Source: an uncultured Prevotella sp. (lineage in GTDB: Bacteria > Bacteroidota > Bacteroidia > Bacteroidales > Bacteroidaceae). Taken from it: a DNA stretch of 64,000 bases. A program made the translations under genes and the position numbers. The notes under the pieces are model-generated. The model did no database searches, was not told the DNA's origin, and was given only the letters and a program-made list of their open reading frames with translations. The stretch lies in NCBI GenBank assembly GCA_900770395.1, contig CAAGKM010000043.1, forward strand, positions 248,001-312,000, in the 5' to 3' direction. How positions within the stretch are numbered: the first letter of the stretch is position 1; the number at the start of each line of letters is the position of its first letter. Shown in pieces: positions 9,383 to 16,195 of this stretch.

Positions 9383-9414
9383 CAAAATTACTTATATTAT
9401 TTGGATAATGCAAG
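9383..9414 (-). promoter_or_regulatory. Promoter of the nusB operon
   Basis: TAATTTTG (9383-9390, minus strand) with CTTG at 9411-9414, separated by 20 nt. It lies about 50 bp upstream of the nusB start and is back to back with the rplY promoter. Confidence 0.6.
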
Positions 9415-9450
9415 AATTTTGCAAATATTTTGAGTTTTTTTTGCTAATAG

Positions 9451-9482
9451 TTTGGAAGTTTGACAAAAAAGCAGTACCTTTG
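9451..9482 (+). promoter_or_regulatory. Promoter of rplY
   Basis: TTTG (9451-9454), 20 nt, TACCTTTG (9475-9482): an exact Bacteroidetes promoter. The transcript would carry a leader of about 90 nt before the rplY ATG at 9578. Confidence 0.8.
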
Positions 9483-9577
9483 CACCGCTTTTTCGAAGCA
9501 CATCGATAAAAATCAGTGTGATGGTGAATTAAGCACAATAAACATTTTATACTTAATTTTAGAGTAACACAAAAACA

Positions 9578-10171
9578 ATGAAAGTAATTACACTTAACGG
9601 TAAGGCGCGTACCGAGCTGGGCAAGAAGGCCTCAAAAGAAATGCGCAAGGAGGGTATGATCCCATGTAACATCTACGGTGAGAAGAAGGGTGAGAACGGT
9701 CTGCCTGAGGCTCTCTCTTTCGCAGCTCCAATGACTGAGCTCCGTAAGATTGTCTACACTCCTCACGTTTATGTTATCAAGATTATGATCGATGGTGTAG
9801 AGCACGATGCTATTATGAAGGAGCTGCAGTTCCACCCAACAACAGATGCTCTGCTCCACGCAGACTTCTACGAGATTAACCCGGAGAAGCCTATCGTTGT
9901 AGGTATTCCTGTTAAGCTCAACGGTTTGGCTCAGGGTGTTCGTGATGGTGGCCGCATCAACCTCTCTATCCGTAAGATTAATGTTAAGGCTCCTTACACA
10001 GCTATCCCAGAGACACTTGACATCGACGTTACAAACCTCGGTCTGGGCAAGAGCATCAAGGTTGGCGCCCTTTCATTCGAGGGTTTGGAGCTGGTAACAT
10101 CTCCTGAGGTTGTTGTATGTTCAGTTAAGGCTACACGTGCTTCTCGTAGCGCAGCTGCTGCAGCTCAGTAA
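9578..10171 (+). CDS. rplY: 50S ribosomal protein L25 (Ctc/TL5 type)
   Basis: 197 aa, the long two-domain form. The N-terminal L25 domain (LGKKASKEMRKEGMIPCNIY) binds 5S rRNA. The C-terminal TL5/CTC beta domain includes HADFYEINPEKPIVVGIPVK and LDIDVTNLGLGKSIKVGALS. Codon choice is strikingly restricted and T-rich (GCT, GTT, CGT) compared with neighbours, as expected for a highly expressed ribosomal gene. Followed after 19 bp by pth. Confidence 0.96.
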   Translation: MKVITLNGKARTELGKKASKEMRKEGMIPCNIYGEKKGENGLPEALSFAAPMTELRKIVYTPHVYVIKIMIDGVEHDAIMKELQFHPTTDALLHADFYEINPEKPIVVGIPVKLNGLAQGVRDGGRINLSIRKINVKAPYTAIPETLDIDVTNLGLGKSIKVGALSFEGLELVTSPEVVVCSVKATRASRSAAAAAQ

Positions 10172-10190
10172 TCATTGCTGACATCAGACT

Positions 10191-10769
10191 ATGGACAAAT
10201 ACTTGATTGTTGGCTTGGGCAATGTCGGCGATGAGTACGACATGACCCGCCACAACACAGGATTTATGGTATTGGACGCTTTTGCTAAGGCGTCCAATAT
10301 TCATTTTGAGGACAAGCGTTACGGCTTCGTGGCTGAGACAAGCCTCAAGGGGCGCAAGGTGTTTCTGCTCAAGCCGTCTACGTTTATGAATCTCTCTGGC
10401 AACGCCGTGCGCTATTGGATGAACAAGGAGAATATCGACCTTGAGCGTGTGCTCGTGATTGTCGATGACCTCGCACTGCCTCTTGGTGCGCTGCGGCTGA
10501 AACCGTCGGGCAGCAATGCCGGTCACAACGGACTGGGACACATTCAGAGTGTGCTCGGCACAGATAAATATTGCCGTCTGCGTGTGGGCATAGGCAATGA
10601 GTTTGAGCGTGGCATGCAGATTCAGTGGGTGCTTGGAAAGTACAACAGCGAGGAACTTCAGACGCTTGCACCGAGCATTGACACTGCCGTGGAGATAATC
10701 AAAAGTTTTGTGTTGGCGGGAGTGAATATAACAATGAACGCTTTTAACAAGAAGAAACTAAATGGCTAA
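10191..10769 (+). CDS. pth: Peptidyl-tRNA hydrolase
   Basis: 192 aa, normal length. It releases tRNA from prematurely dropped peptidyl-tRNA. Seen motifs: LIVGLGNVGDEYDMTRHNTG at the N-terminus (with the Asn and the catalytic His of TRHNTGF), LLKPSTFMNLSG, and LPLGALRLKPSGSNAGHNGL. The rplY-pth pairing is classic. The stop overlaps the next start by 8 bp. Confidence 0.97.
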   Translation: MDKYLIVGLGNVGDEYDMTRHNTGFMVLDAFAKASNIHFEDKRYGFVAETSLKGRKVFLLKPSTFMNLSGNAVRYWMNKENIDLERVLVIVDDLALPLGALRLKPSGSNAGHNGLGHIQSVLGTDKYCRLRVGIGNEFERGMQIQWVLGKYNSEELQTLAPSIDTAVEIIKSFVLAGVNITMNAFNKKKLNG

Positions 10770-11190
10770 TGAGGCGAGAATAGACAAATGGCTGTGGGCG
10801 GCGCGTATCTTCAAGACACGCTCCATAGCCGCCAACGCCTGCAAAAACGGCAGGGTGATGGTTGACGGCACCAACGTGAAACCATCACGCACGGTGAAGG
10901 TAGGCGACACGGTGAGTGTGCGCAAGCCTCCCGTGACATATTCGTTCAAGATACTTCAGCCCATCGAACAACGTGTGGGAGCAAAGCTAATCCCCGGTAT
11001 CTATGAGAATGTAACTCCGCAGAGCCAGTATGACCTGTTGGAAATGAACCGCATAAGCGGCTTTATCGACCGTCAGCGCGGCACAGGGCGTCCCACTAAG
11101 AAGGAACGCCGCAGCCTCGACTCCTTTGTGGGCGACTCATTCGAGGGTTTTATGTTCGATGATGATGACGATGATTTTGAGGAGGAATAA
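10762..11190 (+). CDS. hslR: S4-domain RNA-binding protein (Hsp15-like)
   Basis: 142 aa. The first about 60 residues form an S4 RNA-binding domain (RIDKWLWAARIFKTRSIAAN, CKNGRVMVDGTNVKPSRTVK), the hallmark of Hsp15, which recovers stalled 50S-peptidyl-tRNA complexes. The tail ends in a run of aspartate and glutamate. Translation is coupled to pth by an 8-bp overlap, which fits a shared role with pth in ribosome rescue. Confidence 0.88.
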   Translation: MANEARIDKWLWAARIFKTRSIAANACKNGRVMVDGTNVKPSRTVKVGDTVSVRKPPVTYSFKILQPIEQRVGAKLIPGIYENVTPQSQYDLLEMNRISGFIDRQRGTGRPTKKERRSLDSFVGDSFEGFMFDDDDDDFEEE

Positions 11191-11193
11191 GAA

Positions 11194-12147
11194 ATGATTC
11201 TGAACATTGTATTTATTATAATAGGTATAGCCCTTGTGCTTTGGGGAGCCGACCGCATGACCTCAGGAGCGGGAGCGTTGGCTCGCCGTATGAACATCCC
11301 TGAGATTGTTATTGGCTTGACCATTGTGGCTGCTGGCACAAGTGCACCCGAGTTGTTTGTCAGTGTGATGTCGGCACTGCACGGCACTCCCGACATGGCT
11401 CTGGGCAATGTCGTTGGCAGCAATATCTTCAACACCCTGCTCATTGTGGGTTGCTCCGCAATGGTGGCACCGATGGCTATTGCCAAGACCACGGTGAGGC
11501 GCGACCTTCCCGTAACATTGTTCGCATCGCTGCTCATCATCGCTTTGTGCATGGATAGCTTCACCTCGTTGTCGCTGTCAGGCAAGACCTTGTCGCGCAT
11601 TGACGGTGTGATTCTCCTGGCGGTGTTTGTGCTGTATATGGCATATACTTTCAAGACAAACAAGGCATCTGAGCCCGATACCGACGGCTCTGCACCTCAG
11701 CCGGTGATTAAAAGCGTGGCATACGTAGTGCTTGGATTGGCAGGACTGATTGTTGGCAGCAACGTGTTTGTAAGCCATGCCTCTGAGCTTGCCGCATCGC
11801 TCGGCGTGAGCGACGCAGTAATAGGACTTACCATCGTTGCAGGAGGCACATCGCTGCCCGAACTTGCCACAAGCGTGGTGGCGGCACGAAAGGGACAGAG
11901 CGCAATGGCAATCGGCAACGTACTGGGAAGCAATGTGTTCAACATCCTCTTCATCCTTGGCACCACATCGGTGATAACGCCTATGCACATTCAGGGCATT
12001 ACGCTCGTGGACATCTTGATGATGGGCTTTTCGGTGGTTCCCCTGTGGCTGTTCTCCTATACAAAGTATCGTGTGGAGCGTTGGGAAGGAGCCGTGCTCG
12101 CAGCTATGTTCGCGGCTTATATGGCGTGGCTCTTAATGAATGTTTAG
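11194..12147 (+). CDS. Calcium/sodium antiporter, CaCA family (YrbG type)
   Basis: 317 aa inner-membrane exchanger made of two homologous halves. Each half carries the alpha repeat: GLTIVAAGTSAPELFVSVMS with LGNVVGSNIFNTLL in the first and GLTIVAGGTSLPELATSVVA with IGNVLGSNVFNILF in the second. These segments contain the ion-binding Glu and Asn residues. About ten membrane helices. It starts 3 bp after hslR and is probably the last gene of that operon. Confidence 0.92.
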   Translation: MILNIVFIIIGIALVLWGADRMTSGAGALARRMNIPEIVIGLTIVAAGTSAPELFVSVMSALHGTPDMALGNVVGSNIFNTLLIVGCSAMVAPMAIAKTTVRRDLPVTLFASLLIIALCMDSFTSLSLSGKTLSRIDGVILLAVFVLYMAYTFKTNKASEPDTDGSAPQPVIKSVAYVVLGLAGLIVGSNVFVSHASELAASLGVSDAVIGLTIVAGGTSLPELATSVVAARKGQSAMAIGNVLGSNVFNILFILGTTSVITPMHIQGITLVDILMMGFSVVPLWLFSYTKYRVERWEGAVLAAMFAAYMAWLLMNV

Positions 12148-12156
12148 TGTGGAGTC

Positions 12157-12190
12157 GGGAGTCATTGTCTAACCTCCCTTAAAAAACAAT
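12157..12190 (+). ncRNA. PreQ1-I riboswitch (queuosine precursor sensor)
   Basis: P1 is GGGAG (12157-12161) paired with CTCCC (12174-12178). It encloses a 12-nt loop, and the A-rich tail TTAAAAAACAAT (12179-12190) follows. TTG in the loop (12165-12167) can pair with CAA in the tail (12187-12189) to make the second helix of the H-type pseudoknot. Loop length, the AAAAAAC tail and the overall size match class I preQ1 aptamers. The start codon of the preQ1/Q transporter is only 3 nt past the tail, so ligand binding should block translation initiation. Confidence 0.88.
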
Positions 12191-12193
12191 AAA

Positions 12194-12883
12194 ATGGTAC
12201 ATAAAAACAGTGAACAGGTGAGTGTGCTGTTTATGCTTTTCGGCATACTTTTCTGCGTTTGTCTGATAACGGCAAACGTGCTCGAGACAAAGCAGATCTC
12301 TGTCGGACCGCTCAACATCACGGGCGGACTGATAGTGTTTCCCGTTTCTTACATCATCAACGACTGTGTGTGCGAGGTGTGGGGGTACGGCCGTGCGCGA
12401 CTGCTCATCTGGACTGGCTTCCTGATGAATGCGCTTTTTGTAGGCTTTGGAGCTCTTGCCGACATCATTCCCGGTGCCGGCTATTGGGACAATGAGGCAG
12501 GCTTCCATGCCATCTTCGGACTTGCTCCGCGTATTACTGCTGCGTCATTCGTGGCGTTCGTCCTCGGCTCGTTTGTCAACGCCTACGTAATGAGCAAGAT
12601 GAAGATAGCCTCAAATGGCAGGCACTTCTCATATCGTGCCATTCTCAGCACGGTGTTTGGCGAGAGTGCCGACTCGATAGTGTTCTTTCCGCTCGCATTC
12701 TATGGTATCGTGCCCGATAATGAGCTTCTTGTGCTCATGGTTTCGCAGGTGATTCTCAAGACCTTATATGAGATTGTCGCGCTTCCCCTGACTGTCAGAG
12801 TTGTGAAATTCACAAAACGCTTCGAGGGTGAGGACGTATATGACACAGCGGAGAAATACAAGATTTTTAAATTTTTTCAATAA
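12194..12883 (+). CDS. Queuosine precursor transporter (YhhQ/VUT family)
   Basis: 229 aa with about six membrane helices. Family signatures: LITANVLETKQISVGPLNI, FPVSYIINDCVCEVWGYGRA and LSTVFGESADSIVFFPLAFY. YhhQ proteins import queuosine precursors (preQ0/preQ1). The preceding preQ1 riboswitch and the overlapping queF gene support this assignment independently of homology. Its stop codon shares a base with the queF start. Confidence 0.93.
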   Translation: MVHKNSEQVSVLFMLFGILFCVCLITANVLETKQISVGPLNITGGLIVFPVSYIINDCVCEVWGYGRARLLIWTGFLMNALFVGFGALADIIPGAGYWDNEAGFHAIFGLAPRITAASFVAFVLGSFVNAYVMSKMKIASNGRHFSYRAILSTVFGESADSIVFFPLAFYGIVPDNELLVLMVSQVILKTLYEIVALPLTVRVVKFTKRFEGEDVYDTAEKYKIFKFFQ

Positions 12884-13350
12884 TGAGCAACAACAGAGAC
12901 AAAGAGAGGCTGCACGCCCTTGGCGCAAAGACCGAATACAGGAGCGGCTATGCTCCGGAAGTGCTGGAGACATTCCAAAACAAGCATCCCGAGAACGATT
13001 ATTGGGTGCAGTTCAATTGCCCGGAGTTCACGTCGCTCTGTCCCATCACGGGACAGCCCGACTTTGCAGAGATAAAGATAATGTATCTGCCTGGTGAGAA
13101 GATGGTGGAGAGCAAAAGCCTGAAACTCTATCTCTTCAGTTTCCGCAACCATGGAGATTTTCACGAGGACTGCGTAAATAAGATAATGAAAGACCTCGTG
13201 GCGCTGATGGATCCTAAGTATATTGAGGTCACGGGGATATTTACTCCCCGTGGCGGCATAAGCATCTATCCATATGCCAACTACGGCCGTCCTGGCACAA
13301 AGTATGAGAGGCTTGCCGAGGAGCGTCTAATGAGTCATGGCTTGGTCTAA
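12883..13350 (+). CDS. queF: 7-cyano-7-deazaguanine reductase (preQ1 synthase)
   Basis: 155 aa, single-domain (unimodular) QueF. It reduces preQ0 to preQ1 with NADPH in queuosine synthesis. The catalytic cysteine is in PEFTSLCPITGQPDFAEIKI, the substrate motif is VESKSLKLYLFSFRNHGDFH, and the C-terminal ITGIFTPRGGISIYP-like segment is present (seen as VTGIFTPRGGISIYPYANYG). Translation is coupled to the transporter by a 1-bp overlap, so both are under the riboswitch. Confidence 0.97.
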   Translation: MSNNRDKERLHALGAKTEYRSGYAPEVLETFQNKHPENDYWVQFNCPEFTSLCPITGQPDFAEIKIMYLPGEKMVESKSLKLYLFSFRNHGDFHEDCVNKIMKDLVALMDPKYIEVTGIFTPRGGISIYPYANYGRPGTKYERLAEERLMSHGLV

Positions 13351-13363
13351 TCACCGCCTGTTT

Positions 13364-13500
13364 TTACTTTGATGCCTTGAAATTGAATATCGGACGTATT
13401 ATCGTGCCAATGTTTACGGTAGGTCCGATATTTTCTATTATCTCCTTGGCGGGCTTATACACCATAGGCGACTCGTCGCGTGTGAAATCGTTGGAGATGT
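13364..13500 (-). pseudogene. C-terminal remnant of an unknown gene
   Basis: On the minus strand an open frame ends at TAA (13364-13366) and reads back through SPMVYKPAKEIIENIGPTVN and IGTIIRPIFNFKASK. Its composition is protein-like, but it has no start and is cut off at about 13500 where the repeat array begins. I read it as the tail of a gene whose rest was deleted when the island formed. The family is not recognised. Confidence 0.45.
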
Positions 13501-13535
13501 GTCAAAACCACCCTCATCAGAGAGTAAACCGATGG

Positions 13536-13620
13536 TTGCCTATGTTTTAGAAGGAAAAATGTCAAAAATTGCCTATGCTTTAGAAAGAAATCTACCAAAA
13601 GTTGCCTATGTTTTAGAAAA
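13536..13620 (+). repeat. Array D: three 33-bp-spaced direct repeats
   Basis: TTGCCTATGTTTTAGAA (second copy has C for T) begins at 13536, 13569 and 13602, exactly 33 bp apart. The roughly 15-bp spacers are A-rich and not conserved. The array ends about 45 bp before the promoter of the DUF4143 ATPase gene. Confidence 0.85.
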
Positions 13621-13664
13621 TACAACTTCCATTTGACAAAAAAATATAAAAAAATATTTTATAT

Positions 13665-13695
13665 TTTGTTTTATGCTCACTTATCCGTACCTTTG
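13665..13695 (+). promoter_or_regulatory. Promoter of the DUF4143 ATPase gene
   Basis: TTTG (13665-13668), 19 nt, TACCTTTG (13688-13695). Transcription should start near 13702, which rules out the upstream ATG at 13673 and selects ATG 13721. Confidence 0.75.
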
Positions 13696-13720
13696 CAGTG
13701 AAATCATTATATATATAATT

Positions 13721-15076
13721 ATGTTTGCAAGAGATTTGGCACAACAGCTCAGACAATGGCGGGACAGTCTGCATCGGAAGCCCCTTGTGCTGAGGGGAGC
13801 AAGACAAGTTGGCAAGACAACGCTTGTCAAGGAGTTTGGCAATGAGTTTGATTTCTTCATATCACTTAATCTGGAAAAAGAAGACTCTGAGATATTCCGC
13901 AGGTTCGGCTCCGTCAATGACATCTGGCAGTATCTCTGTCTCAAAAATCACATTGTGCAGGACAAGAACAGAAAAGTACTTCTCTTTATTGACGAGATTC
14001 AAGAAGAGCCCAATGCCGTTGCCATGCTACGCTATTTCTATGAAGACCTACCATGGGTATATGTGATAGCAGCCGGCAGTCGCCTGCATAGTTTGATGAA
14101 ACAACATGTTTCATTTCCCGTGGGGCGTGTAGAATATTTGACGTTGCGGCCGTGTTCTTTTGTGGAATATATCAACGCCAAGGAGGGGGGACAATGGGCA
14201 GATATGCTGCGCACCATATCTGTGCCGGATTTTATGCACGATGAAATGGTATCGGCATTCAACACATACGCTCTTATTGGCGGAATGCCTGAAGCAGTAG
14301 GCGAATATATTGAATCTAAAGACATAGAAAAGCTTTCTCCGATTTTCAACTCATTACTTAAGGGATATAATGAGGATGCCGAGAAATTTGCAAGAACACC
14401 AGAGCAGATGAGGATTTTAAGACATATCTTGTCAACTGCATGGCTTTCGGCTGCAGAAACCATCACATTCTCCAGATTTGGCAACAGTAGCTATACATCC
14501 ACTCAGATACACGACGGTATGGATTTGCTGGAAAGAGCTTATCTGTTGTCACTCGACTATCCTGTTACCTCAACCTCTGCTCCTGCGATACCGGCCGGTC
14601 GCCGTTCGCCCAAATTAGTGATGGTAGATACCGGACTTACGAATTTCCTTGCAGGCATACAATTGGAATATCTTCAGAACAAGGAGCTCCTCGACACTTG
14701 GCGTGGCAGAGCCGCCGAACATATTGTAGCACAGGAGTTACGCATTGTGCTCGACAGGCATTACCGCGAGCAACAGTATTTCTGGATTAGGGACAAGAAA
14801 GGTGCAACTGCAGAGGTGGATTATGTATGGCAGCAAGGTACAGACATCATTCCCATAGAAGTCAAGGCTGGTACAAACTCCCATCTTCGTTCACTACATA
14901 CATTTGTCAACAACTGTGACCGTCGTGTTGTGGCTGTCAGGATATGGAGTGGACCTCTTTCAATACAGGACATTGCCACTCCCAATCCTGATAATAAGCC
15001 TTTCCGTCTGATAAATTTGCCGTTCTACTATGTCGGTCAGTTAGACCAGATTCTCATGAGATACAGCGAAAAATGA
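13721..15076 (+). CDS. AAA-type ATPase with C-terminal DUF4143 domain
   Basis: 451 aa from ATG 13721; the frame is open to 13673, but the promoter overlaps that region. N-terminal AAA domain: Walker A GARQVGKTT (about residues 26-34) and Walker B KVLLFIDEIQE. The C-terminal DUF4143 part ends in a restriction-nuclease-like segment, AEVDYVWQQGTDIIPIEVKA, with the D...E-x-K pattern. These proteins are abundant and often horizontally acquired in Bacteroidetes; their role is unknown. It is bracketed by 33-bp repeats upstream and different 33-bp repeats downstream. A decayed relative lies at 43510-43742. Confidence 0.88.
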   Translation: MFARDLAQQLRQWRDSLHRKPLVLRGARQVGKTTLVKEFGNEFDFFISLNLEKEDSEIFRRFGSVNDIWQYLCLKNHIVQDKNRKVLLFIDEIQEEPNAVAMLRYFYEDLPWVYVIAAGSRLHSLMKQHVSFPVGRVEYLTLRPCSFVEYINAKEGGQWADMLRTISVPDFMHDEMVSAFNTYALIGGMPEAVGEYIESKDIEKLSPIFNSLLKGYNEDAEKFARTPEQMRILRHILSTAWLSAAETITFSRFGNSSYTSTQIHDGMDLLERAYLLSLDYPVTSTSAPAIPAGRRSPKLVMVDTGLTNFLAGIQLEYLQNKELLDTWRGRAAEHIVAQELRIVLDRHYREQQYFWIRDKKGATAEVDYVWQQGTDIIPIEVKAGTNSHLRSLHTFVNNCDRRVVAVRIWSGPLSIQDIATPNPDNKPFRLINLPFYYVGQLDQILMRYSEK

Positions 15077-15077
15077 T

Positions 15078-15129
15078 AAAATCGAGAGGAATAATCATAT
15101 CTTTTTCGAGAAAATCGAGAGGAATAACG
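15078..15129 (+). repeat. Two-copy 33-bp-period repeat after the DUF4143 gene
   Basis: AAATCGAGAGGAATAA occurs twice, with ATCGAGAGG at 15081 and 15114 (period 33). The array starts immediately after the ATPase stop codon. The repeat is unrelated in sequence to array D but has the same period. Confidence 0.7.
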
Positions 15130-15259
15130 CGAAATAGTTCATCATTCAGATAAACAGAACACTCCCTAAAGTCCTTATACTGTCAAATCTAGCGAATAGT
15201 TACCTACAATAGCTTATGACTTAATAGTTGTTAAAAAATTATTTAATTTAATTTTTATG

Positions 15260-15290
15260 TTTGTAAATTCAAGATTTTTTGGTAATTTTG
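15260..15290 (+). promoter_or_regulatory. Promoter of the 90-aa hypothetical gene
   Basis: TTTG (15260-15263), 19 nt, TAATTTTG (15283-15290), giving a leader of roughly 30 nt to the ATG at 15330. A good promoter supports the small downstream gene as real. Confidence 0.65.
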
Positions 15291-15329
15291 CCGTAAATTT
15301 TATATTATCAATTAATATCACAAAAACAT

Positions 15330-15602
15330 ATGATGTGTATTGTAATCGATAGAGACCAAAAAAAGTATGACTTTCGGCAACTTAAAGATAGGTCTGCCGA
15401 AAACAGGATACATGATATTGTCAAAAGAGTAAAAAGTTTTAAGAATAAGAACTTAACTGTCTATGTGAATGAAATGACAACTTTAGATTGCGAAAAAATG
15501 GGATATGAGTATGATAGTCTTCTCATTGAGAAATTAAGAGAAGAATATAACAAGTCTTTATCGGACAATGAAAGATCTAAATATATTATATGCGTAAAAT
15601 AA
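15330..15602 (+). CDS. Hypothetical 90-aa protein
   Basis: Small, charged (Lys/Glu-rich) soluble protein with no signal peptide or membrane segment. It begins MMCIVIDRDQKKYDFRQLKD and ends with EEYNKSLSDNERSKYIICVK. The N-terminal alternating hydrophobic strand and central helix suggest a compact alpha/beta fold. The family is not recognised. It has its own promoter and AT-rich codon use like the rest of the island. It could be a small regulator or antitoxin, but nothing visible decides this. Confidence 0.5.
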   Translation: MMCIVIDRDQKKYDFRQLKDRSAENRIHDIVKRVKSFKNKNLTVYVNEMTTLDCEKMGYEYDSLLIEKLREEYNKSLSDNERSKYIICVK

Positions 15603-15611
15603 ATATTGGTA

Positions 15612-15698
15612 TTCCGTTAAAATCGGTGTAATCTAAAGTTAATTAAAAAGTCCCAAGAAGACAAATATAAATTTAACCACGTCCAAATTTTAACGGAA
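15612..15698. repeat. 12-bp inverted repeat bounding an 87-bp segment
   Basis: TTCCGTTAAAAT (15612-15623) and ATTTTAACGGAA (15687-15698) are perfect inverted repeats around an AT-rich 63-bp spacer with no gene. This could be a tiny MITE remnant or a long-loop hairpin. Target duplications were not evident. Confidence 0.45.
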
Positions 15699-15832
15699 CA
15701 CTAACGTCTTACTGTATAATGCGTATACTATCACTAGTTTGTACTTATCCTCGATAGCCATAGGAGTTTTACTGCGTCCCAAAGAGCCAACAACGATTAA
15801 ACAACAAACATCCCATACGATTATGAAGCAAT

Positions 15833-15875
15833 ATATGTTGTGACCGTCGTATTCAATACGAGAGTCACAACATAT
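15833..15875. other. Strong 43-bp hairpin/cruciform
   Basis: ATATGTTGTGAC (15833-15844) pairs with GTCACAACATAT (15864-15875). Within it TCGTAT (15847-15852) pairs with ATACGA (15856-15861) around a 3-nt loop. No T-tract follows on either strand, so it is not a simple terminator. It lies inside a doubtful 65-codon minus-strand frame (15690-15887) that I do not call as a gene. Confidence 0.65.
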
Positions 15876-15897
15876 GTTCTTACTCACGAAATTTGAC

Positions 15898-16116
15898 TTA
15901 AGGTAACATCATCGGATTTATTATATTTTTCAAATTGCAAAGAAATGCATTTGCATCTGACTCCGAATCGAAGATAATCATGCCATATAAAGAATTAGGA
16001 TTTCCTTTATACACGAAATGCTTAACCTTCAAATTTGAAAAATGACAACACTGAGGTACAGAAATATACCAATAGTCTTTTTTTGAAATTAATTGTGTTA
16101 TATTTGTTATATACAT
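15898..16116 (-). CDS. Hypothetical 72-aa protein downstream of the radical SAM gene
   Basis: 72 aa beginning MYITNITQLISKKDYWYISV, with KHFVYKGNPNSLYGMIIFDS in the middle and a short helical end (ANAFLCNLKNIINPMMLP). No membrane segment. It follows the radical SAM maturase by 79 bp on the same strand with no obvious terminator between them, so it could be co-transcribed. Family not recognised. A role in the same peptide-modification pathway is a guess from position only. Confidence 0.45.
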   Translation of the reverse strand: MYITNITQLISKKDYWYISVPQCCHFSNLKVKHFVYKGNPNSLYGMIIFDSESDANAFLCNLKNIINPMMLP

Positions 16117-16195
16117 ATCTTTTGCTATAATTAATTTATAAATTCTAAAGTAAATACATGCGTATGAAAATCGTGTCTATTTTGTAAAATAACTT

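Noticed and set aside
13536..13620. CRISPR array
   Set aside because: Only three copies, repeat shorter than the usual 28-47 bp, spacers about 15 bp, no cas genes nearby. The same applies to the arrays at 2975-3370, 19514-19873, 43386-43470 and 60087-60142.
13673..13720. Upstream ATG start for the DUF4143 ATPase
   Set aside because: The promoter -7 box at 13688-13695 lies inside this extension, so the codons would not be transcribed.
15690..15887. 65-aa minus-strand frame
   Set aside because: Overlaps a 12-bp inverted repeat at one end and a strong 43-bp hairpin at the other; composition is not protein-like and no promoter is seen.
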